Below, piece by piece: positions 1 through 9,213 of a DNA stretch of 25,000 bases. The DNA lies in contig MCFG01000099.1 of the NCBI GenBank assembly GCA_002104895.1, positions 87,501-112,500 of the forward strand, written 5' to 3'. A program made the position numbers and the translations under genes. The first letter of the stretch is position 1. Every line of letters begins with the position of its first letter. The notes beneath the pieces are model-generated. The model had not been told where the DNA came from and did no database searches. It saw only the letters and a program-made list of their open reading frames with translations. The stretch comes from Anaeromyces robustus. Its lineage: Eukaryota; Neocallimastigomycota; Neocallimastigomycetes; Neocallimastigales; Neocallimastigaceae.

Positions 1-371
1 TTTTATTAATTTAATTATTTACCATAATTTAATTCAAATTAAATATTACTTTTAATAATAATTATAAAAAGTAATTTTCAATTATATATAATTTTTAATT
101 TATTAAAAATTTTTTATATTTGCACACTATTACATAAAAAAGTAAAACGAAAAAAAAAGTATTAACTTGATATAAATAATACTATTTATAAATTCAATAT
201 TATGAATATTATATTATTTAAAATTCAATTTCAATTATATATTCTAAAATAGTTGGAATCTATAACTAATAATGAATTTTAATTAAATAAATCATTAAAA
301 AAATAAAATATGTATTATTATTTTTTTATAAAAAAGATTGAATAAATGTAAATATAAAAATATAAAATTAC

Positions 372-417
372 CAGTGGTAATAATTTTTATTTTTGATGCT
401 TCTGGTATTTCTTTCAT
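372..417 (-). CDS. First exon of a fifth HAD-family (Cof-like) phosphatase gene, running off the left edge
   Basis: Reading leftward from an ATG at 417, the exon encodes MKEIPEASKIKIITT plus the G of a split codon, then meets a GTAATT donor at 371. This matches exon 1 of the neighbouring paralogs in length (46 nt against 49-52), phase 1 ending and sequence; compare MINELPEASTIKLIAT in the gene at 9214-10675. In those genes the leftover G is the first base of the catalytic Asp codon. Exon 2 is not visible in bases 1-371. Intron 1 of the next gene is 467 nt, so exon 2 probably lies just outside the window. A stranded relic exon is the alternative. The exon is too short for ordinary ORF detection and was found by paralog comparison. 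Confidence 0.72.
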
Positions 418-904
418 TATTATTATTATTTTATATTTTACTTTCTATTTTTTTTTTTTTTATTTAAAACTTTTTTTTTTATTTAATAAATATTATTTTT
501 ATTTATTCTTTATAAAAAAAAAAAGAGTAATAATTTTCAACATTATTTATTGGCTGATAATTAATTACATTTAATCTTAAATTATTTTGTAAAATTTATC
601 CACTTAAAGTTTTTCATTTATATGTATTACACATTTTTTTTTTTTTTTTAATCCAAAATAAAAAAAATTTTTTTTAATATCTTAATAATAAACATAATTA
701 TTTTTTAATATTAATAATCAACTGAATTTTTTTTTTTTTTTATTAATTAATAAATAATATTTGATATTTAATTTATATTTCTTATTTTTTATTATTTATT
801 ATTATTATTTATACAAAGAAAAAAACATATATATATATATTTAAAAAAAAGAAAAAAAAAAAAAAAACAAGAGGGAGATAGTATTTTTTTTTATCTTTAT
901 TTAT
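418..904. other. Intergenic spacer between HAD genes
   Basis: AT-rich spacer between the stop of the HAD gene at 905-2704 and the start of the partial gene at 417. It holds several T runs (for example around 449-460 and 730-741) and a short AT dinucleotide run near 828-841. It must contain the 3' end of one gene and the promoter of the next. No specific regulatory motif can be supported. Confidence 0.6.
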
Positions 905-2704
905 TTAATTCATTTGATCTTTTAAAAATATTCTTTCTAACATATCTGCAACACCATCTTCTTTATTTGATTTAGTTGTCAATTTTCCATATGGTTTTAA
1001 TTCTTCACAAGCATTAGCCATGACAACTGGCCATCCTGAATTTTGTAAAAGTTCAAGATCATTATCCCCATCTCCAAAAGCAATGACTTCATCTTTTTGA
1101 ATATTTAATTTTTTATTTAAATATGTTAGACCAGCTCCTTTATGAGAATTAAATTGTGTATAATCTAAAAAATATGGCTTATAAAAGGTACATTTTACAT
1201 TATATTCTTGTCTTATGCTTTCAAATTCTTTTTTAAAATCTAAATTAATGATAATATACATATTATTATATTATGATATTATGATATTATGATATTATGA
1301 TATTAGGATATTAAGATATTAGGATATTAGGATATTATTATATTATTATTATATTATGATATTAATGATATTATTATATTATTAATGATAATAAAATAAA
1401 AATAAAAAATTTTATTTATCAATTATTATTATCAATTTCTGTTATTTCTGTTATTTCTGCTTTTATAAATAAAACTATTATTAATAATTTATTTCATTAT
1501 TCTTTTTAACCATAACTATATATATATATATAATTATTCAAATATTTGTACTAATTTTATTATTATTATTATTAATATATATCTTTCATTTATGTTTTAT
1601 AATTCATTATAATAAAAAAATATTTTTTTCATATTTTTTTTTTCATATTATATTTATATTATTATTAAAAAAATATTTATATTTAATAAACATATTTACT
1701 TTCTATTTCTTCTTTTTCTTTTTCTTGTACTAATACAGAAGCTCTATCAATTATTATTTTATCATCAGCTACTTTTTTTATAAATTCTTTTTTATCCATA
1801 ATTATTGTTTTTTCTTCAAATTTCTTTTCCATAATTTCTGCCCATTTTTTACTAAAAGTAATAGCATCATCACCAGCAGAAAAAGCATAATCAATATTTG
1901 ATAACGGATTTGAAACAAATTTTATTATAAATTCTTTAGGTAATGCATTTTGCCATATTATAGAACCAACAGGATCATAGACAATTGTACCATTATTAAG
2001 TAAGGATTCGGTATTAGGTCTTTTTAAAATATTAAGTTCTTCTCTAATACGTAAAGTACCTGGAAAACTTCTACCACTAGCAAGAACAAAATGAAGATCT
2101 GGATATTTTTCTAATATTTTACAAATAACTGTTTTTGTTCTTTCAGTAATTTTCCCTTCTTTATTTAATAATGTACCATCAATGTCTATATACAACAACA
2201 ACAATAAAAAAAAAATTTTTTTAACATCATTGATTTGAAAATTATAACAATATTTTTGTTCACATTGTTTTGAGTAATTATAACGGGTATTAGTTGGATA
2301 TTTTAATATTTTAATTTATTGTAGAAATTTTATAAAAAACTATGTATTAATATTTTAAATAATTTTAAATTAATAAAAAAAAAAATAAATAAATGTATAT
2401 AAATATAAAAATTTAAATATATCAATATATTATAATTTAATAAAAAGAAAATAAAAAAAAAAGAAAGAATAAACAAAGACAAAAAAAAAATAAATATACA
2501 TATATCTATAATATTTATAATAACTAAATATAACGATTTCTATTATTTTTTTTTCATAATATATTATATATATTCTATTAAATTTTAAAAATATAAATAA
2601 TAATAAAACTTAAAATTTATTTATATTAAAATACATTTTCAATATTATTTACCTGTTGCTATAAGTTTTATTTTGGAAACATTTGGTAATTCGACTTTTT
2701 CCAT
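905..2704 (-). CDS. HAD-superfamily, Cof-type (IIB cap) phosphatase, array copy 1
   Basis: Exons 2704-2653, 2185-1700 and 1239-905 join in frame to 290 aa, a usual Cof-family length. Cof proteins are Mg-dependent phosphatases of sugar phosphates and other small phosphometabolites; the substrate cannot be read here. Motif I is D18-I-D20-G-T, motif II is S54 in LASGR, motif III is K213 in HKGAGL, and motif IV is GDGDND with D236 and D240, so the catalytic set is complete. The cap lies between motifs II and III. Intron 1 (467 nt, GTAAAT donor) splits the D18 codon; intron 2 (460 nt, GTAAAT donor) is phase 1 and carries an 8-bp tandem repeat. In motif III a His precedes the Lys where the sister copies have Asn. 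No signal peptide is seen, so it is probably cytosolic. The ATG follows an A-rich context and matches the paralogs' start. Confidence 0.88.
1271..1334. repeat. 8-bp tandem repeat (TTATGATA/TTAGGATA) in intron 2 of HAD copy 1
   Basis: Eight contiguous 8-bp units. The first four are TTATGATA; the next four vary at the fourth base (TTAGGATA or TTAAGATA). The array is wholly intronic, close to the 3' splice site at 1240. Confidence 0.9.
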
Positions 2705-3292
2705 TTTTATTTTTTCTTTTTTTTTTTTTTTTTTTTATTAATTAATATTTGAAATTTATTTGTAATATATAAAAGGGTAAAAAATAAAAAAATTTAAAAT
2801 AGGATTGATTTCAAAATTAAATAATTTTTTTTTTAATATGTTTTATTAAGCCCAAAATAAAATAAACTAAAATAATATAAAAAAAATTTTGTTTTTTTCT
2901 TTATTTATATAATATTTAATAAAATATTGGTAAATAAAATATATTTTATGTACATTTTTATGTACAAATTAAATATAGTATCATAATAATAAAAAATAAA
3001 AAAAAAAAAAAAAAAAATTTTTTTTTACCCAAAATTACTAATAAAAATTATTTAAATTACACAAATACATAAAATACATAATGAAATAATGAAATATACA
3101 AAAATATGAAAAAGAATATATATATTTTTTTTCTTTTTAAAGTTTTTTATTTATTTATTTAATATTTAATATCTTTTTATGAATTATTTTATTCTATATA
3201 TTATTTCTCATGTTTATTTTTTTTATAAAATTTCTCTTTATTATTTTTTTATAAAATTTCTCTTTTTTATTCTTTTAAAAAATTTTAACTAT

Positions 3293-3630
3293 TTGTTTTT
3301 CGTTTTTTATTTTTTGTTTTTCGTTTTATGTTTTTCGTTTTTTTGTTTTTCGTTTTTTTGTTTTTTGTTTTTTATGTTTTTCGTTTTTTGTTTTTTGGTT
3401 TTTGTTTTTTGGTTTTTGTTTTTTGGTTTTTGTTTTTTGGTTTTTGTTTTTTGGTTTTTGTTTTTTGGTTTTTGATTTTTGATTTTTGGTTTTTTTTTTT
3501 TTTTTTTTTTTTTTATTTTTTTTGTTTTTTGTTTTTTGTTTTTTGTTTTTTGTTTTTTGTTTTTTGTTTTTTGTTTTTTGTTTTTTGTTTTTTGTTTTTT
3601 GTTTTTTTTTGTTTTGTTTTTGTTTTTTAT
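3293..3630. repeat. Strand-asymmetric T/G tract with 14-bp and 7-bp tandem repeats
   Basis: Three sub-blocks are visible. A TTTTTCG-rich block covers about 3297-3390. Six 14-bp units of GGTTTTTGTTTTTT cover 3397-3480, the last slightly changed. After a T run at about 3490-3514, twelve 7-bp units of GTTTTTT cover 3524-3607. The plus strand is almost free of A and C for about 300 bp, so the minus strand is A/C only. Confidence 0.9.
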
Positions 3631-4075
3631 TTTTGTAATTGTTGTTTTAATTTGTTTATTCTATATCTATATTTATAATATTAATCATATTATATTTTTA
3701 TTTAAAATAGAAATAACTTTTTAAATTTTTTTTTTTGCTTTTAATTTTTTTTATAATGAGTAATAAAAACTTTGTAGTTGCTATTGATTGTGATTATTTT
3801 ATATATATATACTATTTATTATTATTATTAAAAAAAATTATTTATTTAATCATAAATAATATTAATTATAATAATAATTAAAACAAAATGACCACTTCTT
3901 TTTTAATTGTCTTTTTTAGTTTAGTTTAATCTGAATATCTATATTTTTTTAGTTCTTAATTCTTTATTCATTAATATTAATTAATATTATTAATTCTATT
4001 ATATTAATAATATTATTAATAACAATGTAAATATATATATATATTATATATATATATAATATTTTGATCTTGTTA

Positions 4076-4272
4076 TAATAATAAAAAGTATTTTATATAT
4101 ATATTTAAATACTTTTTTATTATATTAGCGTTTTAATAAAATCGCTTTACTCTATATTTTTATATTTTTTTGATTATAATAAATTTATTATTAATAATAA
4201 ATTTATTATTATCATTCTATGTTTATATATCTTTTATTTAAATAGAAATAATAATTTCTATATTTAAATAAA
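4076..4272. repeat. Cluster of inverted repeats (hairpins) 3' of HAD copy 2
   Basis: Arms AATAAAAAGTATTT and AAATACTTTTTTATT (within 4076-4125) pair with one bulge. A perfect 18-bp palindrome, AATAATAAATTTATTATT, lies at 4193-4210. Arms at 4233-4248 and 4255-4272 form a 16-bp stem with a 2-nt bulge and a 6-nt loop. Some pairing is expected by chance in DNA this AT-rich. Confidence 0.6.
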
Positions 4273-4380
4273 AATATTTTATGATTTATTTTTTTTTATT
4301 TCTCTAATTATTATTAATAATAATCAATTAATAATAATTAATATTGGATAATAAAAAAAATATTTTAAATTTTATGATAA

Positions 4381-4477
4381 TTATATTATATTATATTATA
4401 TTATATTATATTATATTATATTATATTATATTATATTATATTATATTATATTATATTATATTATATTATATTATATT
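4381..4477. repeat. TTATA pentanucleotide array (about 19 units)
   Basis: Uninterrupted TTATA repeats over about 97 bp. The array ends 35 bp from the stop codon of HAD copy 2, so it probably lies in that gene's 3' UTR or terminator region. Confidence 0.93.
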
Positions 4478-4511
4478 GTTAATAAAATTAAACTATATCA
4501 TATCATGATTT

Positions 4512-6947
4512 TTACTTATTATCATAATATCTACTAAAACTTTTATAATATTTAATAATATTTATATTATTTCTAACTTTCATTATATTACAACTATCAT
4601 TGATGTCTTCATTTTGATAAACACCATCGATACTATTTTTAAAAATAATACTTTTAATAATACTATTACTTATAGCATTAAAACTATTATTATTATTATT
4701 TTTTAAAAAATTATCTATATTTATAGTAATATCATTATTTTTGGTTTTTTCTATATCATCATTATTATTTTTGGTTTTTTCTATATCATCATTATTATTT
4801 TTGGTAGTGTCTATATTATCATCATTATTTTTGGTTTTTTCTATATTAGCATTATTTTTATTAATACTATCATTATTATTATTGTCTTTTATATTCAAAT
4901 TTGTATTTTCATTTGTCTTTGTATTGGTATTGGTATTGGTATTATCATTATTTTCATTATTAATTGAATTTTCAATATCTTTACGTCTAGATATATCTAA
5001 ATCGGTATTTTTTTCATGGACACTAATATTTTCATAATTATTATGAGTTATATTATTATTTTCAATAATATCATTTTTAACAACATCATCCTTAATATTA
5101 TCAAATTTTTCTTTTGTAATGATATTATTATTCATTCTTTTATTTAATTTTTTAATATTATTATTGATATCACTATTGGTATAGTTATTTTTATTTCTAT
5201 AATTGTTATTTTTGTAAATATTTTTATTTACATTGGCTTTGTTATTATTATTAGTATTGGTATAATTTTTATAATTATTATTACTAATAATATTATTATT
5301 ATTGCTATTGTTATTTTTATAATTATTGTTATTTTTTATGTTATTTTTTTTGAAATTATTATTTTTATAATTGCTGTTATAATTGTGATTGTTATGAGTC
5401 GTATAATTATGGGTATAATTATTAGTATAATTATGAGGATAATTATGCTTTTTAATATTATTGTTATTGTTATTGTTATTGTTGTTGTTATTGTTGTTAT
5501 TGTTGTTAGTATTATGATTATAAGTATGATTTTTATTTTTTAAATTATATTTATTTGTTTTGTAATTGTTGTTTTTATAATAATTATTATTATTATTATT
5601 ATTAAATTGACTATTTTTATAATTATTTTTTGAATAATTATTATTTAAAGTTCTTGATTTATCATTTAAAAATATTTTTTCTAACATATCAGCAACACCA
5701 TCATCAGCGTTAGATTTTGTAACTAATCTTGCAAAAGGCTTTAATTCATCACTAGCATTTTCCATAGCAACTGGCCATCCTACATTTTGTAATAGTTCAA
5801 GATCATTACCTTTATCTCCAAATGCTATGACTTCTTCTTTATTAATATTTAAATTCTTAATCAATTCAGATAATCCTTTTCCTTTATTAGTTTGGTATGG
5901 CATATATTCCACAGCAAATTGATCATGTTCTATAGATTCTAATTTGTATTCTTTTCTTAATTCTTCTAAATCTTTTTTGATTTCTTGTGTTCAAAATTTT
6001 AATAAATAAAAATTTTTAATATATAATAAATTAATTAAAAATAAATTGTTATTAATTTTTTTATATTAATTTAAGTTTTACGAAAATTAAATTAATAATT
6101 AAATTTTTTTTAAAAAAAAAAAAAAAAAAAAAAATTGAATTTTTTGATAATCAATAATAATAATAAACAAATTTATTCTTTTATATTAATTTATCCTATA
6201 CATAAATATTTTTATTTTTTTTAGACATTATATTAATACTTACGATCAGCATTTGGACCTTCAATAATAAACCCAACTTTATAAATTTTAGTTTCATTAG
6301 ATTCAACAGTTTTTATAAATTCTTTTAAATCCTTAATTACAATTTTATCTTTAAAATGTTGATTAAATTTCTTAGCCCAAGTTTCATTAAATGAAACTGT
6401 AGCATTATCAGTAGTAAAACTATAAAGTGCATTGGAGTTTTGTTTTAATATATTATATAATTTAAGAATGTATTCTTTTGGTAGTGTTTTTTCCCAAATT
6501 ATATTACCATCAGACCCATGAACAATACATCCATTACATAATAATGTCTCTGTATTTGGCTTATTTATTAAATTAAGAGCTTTACGAACTTTTTGGGTAA
6601 CTATTTTTGCTTTACTTGTAGTTATAACGAAATGAATATTTGGATATTTTTCTAAAACTTTATTAATAATAATTTTAGTTCTTTCTGTAACTTCTCTATT
6701 TGGGTTTAATAAAGTATCATTAAGATCTATTTTAAATATAAATATATTTATATAAATTTAGTTATGTTTATATATTAAAATAATTTTATTATAAATGTAT
6801 ATAATAATAATATTTACCTGATGCAATTAATTTAATTGTTGAAGGATCTGGTAACTCTACAAATTTTCTTTTAAAAAAAGTTCTTTTCTTTGTTGTAAAA
6901 CTTTTTTCTTCATATGTTATTTTATTTTTTAATGGTAAATCAATCAT
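4512..6947 (-). CDS. Divergent HAD (Cof-like) protein with degenerate active site and long Asn-rich tail, array copy 2
   Basis: Exons 6947-6818, 6726-6244 and 5983-4512 join in frame to 694 aa, about 400 more than its sisters. Residues 1-43 include a basic N-terminal extension of about 27 residues. The HAD domain covers about 35-315. The nucleophile D44 is kept, but motif I reads D-L-N-D-T: the second Asp, the general acid/base of HAD phosphatases, is N46, and the Gly is Asp. Motif II keeps T80, but the following G-R is S-K. Motif III K238 and motif IV D261/D265 (GDKGND) remain. From about residue 315 to the end runs a low-complexity tail: Asn-Tyr-Lys-rich, then poly-Asn, then charged D-I-E-K-T-K-N repeats. 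Introns are 91 nt (GTAAAT donor, inside the D44 codon) and 260 nt (GTAAGT donor). The intact frame across almost 1.5 kb of exon 3 argues that it is expressed. Weak or absent phosphatase activity is inferred. Confidence 0.85.
4735..4855. repeat. In-frame 30-bp tandem repeat in the tail of HAD copy 2
   Basis: Four units of about 30 bp, the outer pair diverged. They encode a ten-residue repeat close to N-N-D-D-I-E-K-T-K-N on the minus strand. Differences fall partly at silent positions. Confidence 0.85.
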
Positions 6948-8031
6948 TTTTATATATAATTTATGAGAAATAATATATATGTAATTTTTTTATTATAATA
7001 TATTTTTATTTTTATTGCGTTTTATATGTTTATATTTTTTTTAATTTTATTCAGTTTTGTTTTTGTTTTTTATATATTTTTAATTTTTTTTTTATTTTTT
7101 TTTTTAAATATTTTAAATATAAATGATAATTTATATTTTTCTATAATAATAATAAAAAAGAGAAAATTTTAATAAAATAATAATAATTTTTTTTTTGTTT
7201 TTTTGAAGAAAAAAAAGGAATAGAACTTTTTATCTTCTATTTATAGTTTTTTTTTTTAAAAAAAAAAAAAAAAATACATTTTTTAAAAAAAATTTTTTTA
7301 TTGTTTTTATTGCATATCCGAAACTCTTGGAATTATGCTTTATAAACATTGAAATATTGAAATGTATTTATTATTTAAATTAAATATTTTAATATTTTAA
7401 TGATAAAATTATCATAATCAAAGCCATAATAATAAACATAAAAAATATATAAATAAAAAATAATAATTATAGTAATATTACTGTAATCAAAATAAAGCCA
7501 CATAAAAATGTTAATACAAACTTAAAAAACAAATTATATGTATTAAAGTTTTTTTTCTATCAATTTATATTTACTTAAAGTTTGTTCCATTTTAATATTT
7601 TTAATTATTCTAATATATGGAACATTAACTTTTAAAGTAATTAATAAAAGTTTTTATTAATTTCCAATTAATTATTGGTTTTATAGATTCTTTTTAGGTA
7701 TTATTAATTTTGTATTTTGTTCTATTTTTCTTTTTTCTTTGATAATTTTTTTTAAAAAAAAAGATAAACATTATACATTCTATCTTTTTAAAGTAAAAAA
7801 AAAATAATAATAATTGTTTCATTATAATAATTATTAATAAAAAACATAAAACGATAGCAAAAAGAAATAATAAAAAATAACAAAAATAATAATAAAAAAA
7901 AAAAAAAAAAAAAGTATGAATGTTTAAATCCAATTCTTATGTGGCAAAATATCAGATTATAGATAGTGGAAAATTTAAAGAAATATTTATATATTATAAA
8001 TGATTTTATTATTTCTTGCTATTATTATGAA

Positions 8032-8146
8032 TAACTTGAGTTAATGATTATAATTTTAATAATAATTACTCTTGTTTATTGCTAAAACATAACTTGAGTT
8101 AATGATTTTAATCTTAATAATAATAACTCTTATTATTGTTAAAACT
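8032..8146 (+). repeat. Imperfect 58-bp direct duplication
   Basis: Two adjacent copies, each beginning TAACTTGAGTTAATGATT and ending near CTAAAACA or TTAAAACT, at about 8032-8089 and 8090-8146. They differ by scattered substitutions and small length changes. No function is visible. Confidence 0.8.
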
Positions 8147-8230
8147 TTAAACTTGTCAATTAATAATTAATCTTTTATGGTTTCTTTTACATATTTAATT
8201 AAATATTTCATTTTATTATACCAGTTTATT

Positions 8231-8231
8231 T

Positions 8232-8266
<35 letters not shown>

Positions 8267-8319
8267 TTTGTTCGTTTTTTTGTTTGTTGGTTGGTTGGTT
8301 GGTGGGTTGGTTGGTGGGT
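8231..8319 (+). repeat. TTTA array passing into a G-rich TTGG/TGGG tract
   Basis: About ten TTTA units (8231-8269) are followed by a T/G region with seven GG or GGG runs between 8289 and 8318, separated by one to two bases. The spacing fits a two-quartet G-quadruplex. It is the most G-rich stretch of the window. Confidence 0.85.
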
Positions 8320-9156
8320 TTATTCAATTTATAATTTTTATGTATCAGGAAATTCAATTAAATATAATATTTTATATATTATTATAAGAAATTTTCATGA
8401 TTAGATATATATATGATATACATAAAGTTTAATAACATAATGAATATTGGAATAGTGTTTGATATTATAATAGATTATAGTGGGAATTATTAATTATTAA
8501 TTATCAAATATTATTAATTTTATTTAATTATTTAATTATTTAATTATTTAGTTATATAATAAAGTTTTAAGTATTTTTAATAATAATAATAATGATAATA
8601 AAAAAAAAAAAAGAACAAAATGTTTATAAGAAAAAAAAAATACTAAATAAATAAGAGAATAAATTAAAATTAAAATTAAAAAAAAAAAAAAATTAACAGT
8701 AATAATAACGATAATAAATAAAATAAAAGATAAAATTTTTAAATTTATTTATATAAATTATCAATTAAAGTTCTGTTACTTTATCTTTTTTTTTTTGTAT
8801 TTAATAAAAAAATTTTTATTAATACAGAAAAAAAAAAGTCAAACAATAAATAACTTGAAAAAGTTAAATAAATAATTATTTTAAAATATAAAACAATAAC
8901 AATGTTAATGATACACAATTTTTTTATACAATTTTTTACACAATTTTTAATATAAAAAATTTTTTTTTTTTTTTTTACCTTTTTTATTAGCTTGACTTTT
9001 TAAAAATAAATTATTTAATTATTATATAATAAATTAAGAATTGTCTCTATACATTTATATTACAAATAAATAATACTCATATGTTGGTCTAATTATTTAT
9101 TTATATGACATTATTGTTGTTGTTGTTATCTATTATTTATTATTCATTATTTATTT

Positions 9157-9192
<36 letters not shown>

Positions 9193-9213
9193 TTATTATT
9201 AAATTCTCTTTTT

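Larger units (their letters stand above)
2705..4511. other. Intergenic spacer between HAD copies 1 and 2
   Basis: About 1.8 kb with no supportable gene. It holds the presumed promoter of copy 1 next to 2704 (a T run at about 2717-2736), a long T/G-only tract (about 3293-3630), a cluster of hairpins (about 4076-4272) and a TTATA array (4381-4477). Long plus-strand ORFs here only reflect T/G repeats read as Phe, Leu, Cys and Val. A 41-codon ORF from 3756 looks superficially gene-like but has no support. Confidence 0.6.
6948..9213. other. Long intergenic spacer between HAD copies 2 and 3
   Basis: About 2.3 kb without a supportable gene, the largest gap in the window. It holds the promoter side of copy 2, an imperfect 58-bp direct duplication (8032-8146), a TTTA array followed by a TTGG tract (8231-8319), poly-A and poly-T runs, and a TTTA-rich 3' flank of copy 3 (about 9140-9200). 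I compared it with the HAD exons and saw no relic copy. Apparent ORFs at 7694-7933 and 8177-8404 are low complexity. Confidence 0.6.

Noticed and set aside
1-371. Possible exon 2 of the fifth HAD gene
   Set aside because: No DxDGT continuation or other HAD block was found on the minus strand here; the stretch reads as intron or non-coding.
338-574. Plus-strand 78-codon ORF
   Set aside because: It is low-complexity Ile/Phe, and its only complex part is the reverse complement of the HAD exon 1 at 372-417.
3179-3724. Overlapping plus-strand ORFs rich in Phe, Leu, Cys and Val, resembling a membrane protein
   Set aside because: They are open in several frames at once and are pure translations of T/G tandem repeats. 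There is no conserved motif or splice structure.
3756-3881. Short plus-strand ORF starting MSNKNFVVAIDCDYF, reminiscent of the N-terminus of an actin/Hsp70-fold or HAD protein
   Set aside because: After 15 codons it becomes Tyr/Ile/Asn low complexity. No convincing donor or downstream exon was found, so it is most likely chance; a relic first exon cannot be excluded.
4741-5037. Plus-strand Ser/Leu-rich ORF
   Set aside because: It is the antisense shadow of the repeat-containing tail of HAD copy 2.
7694-8404. ORFs at 7694-7933 (minus) and 8177-8404 (plus)
   Set aside because: Both are dominated by poly-Phe/Tyr/Leu or TTTA/TTGG translations, with no family resemblance and no supporting splice structure.
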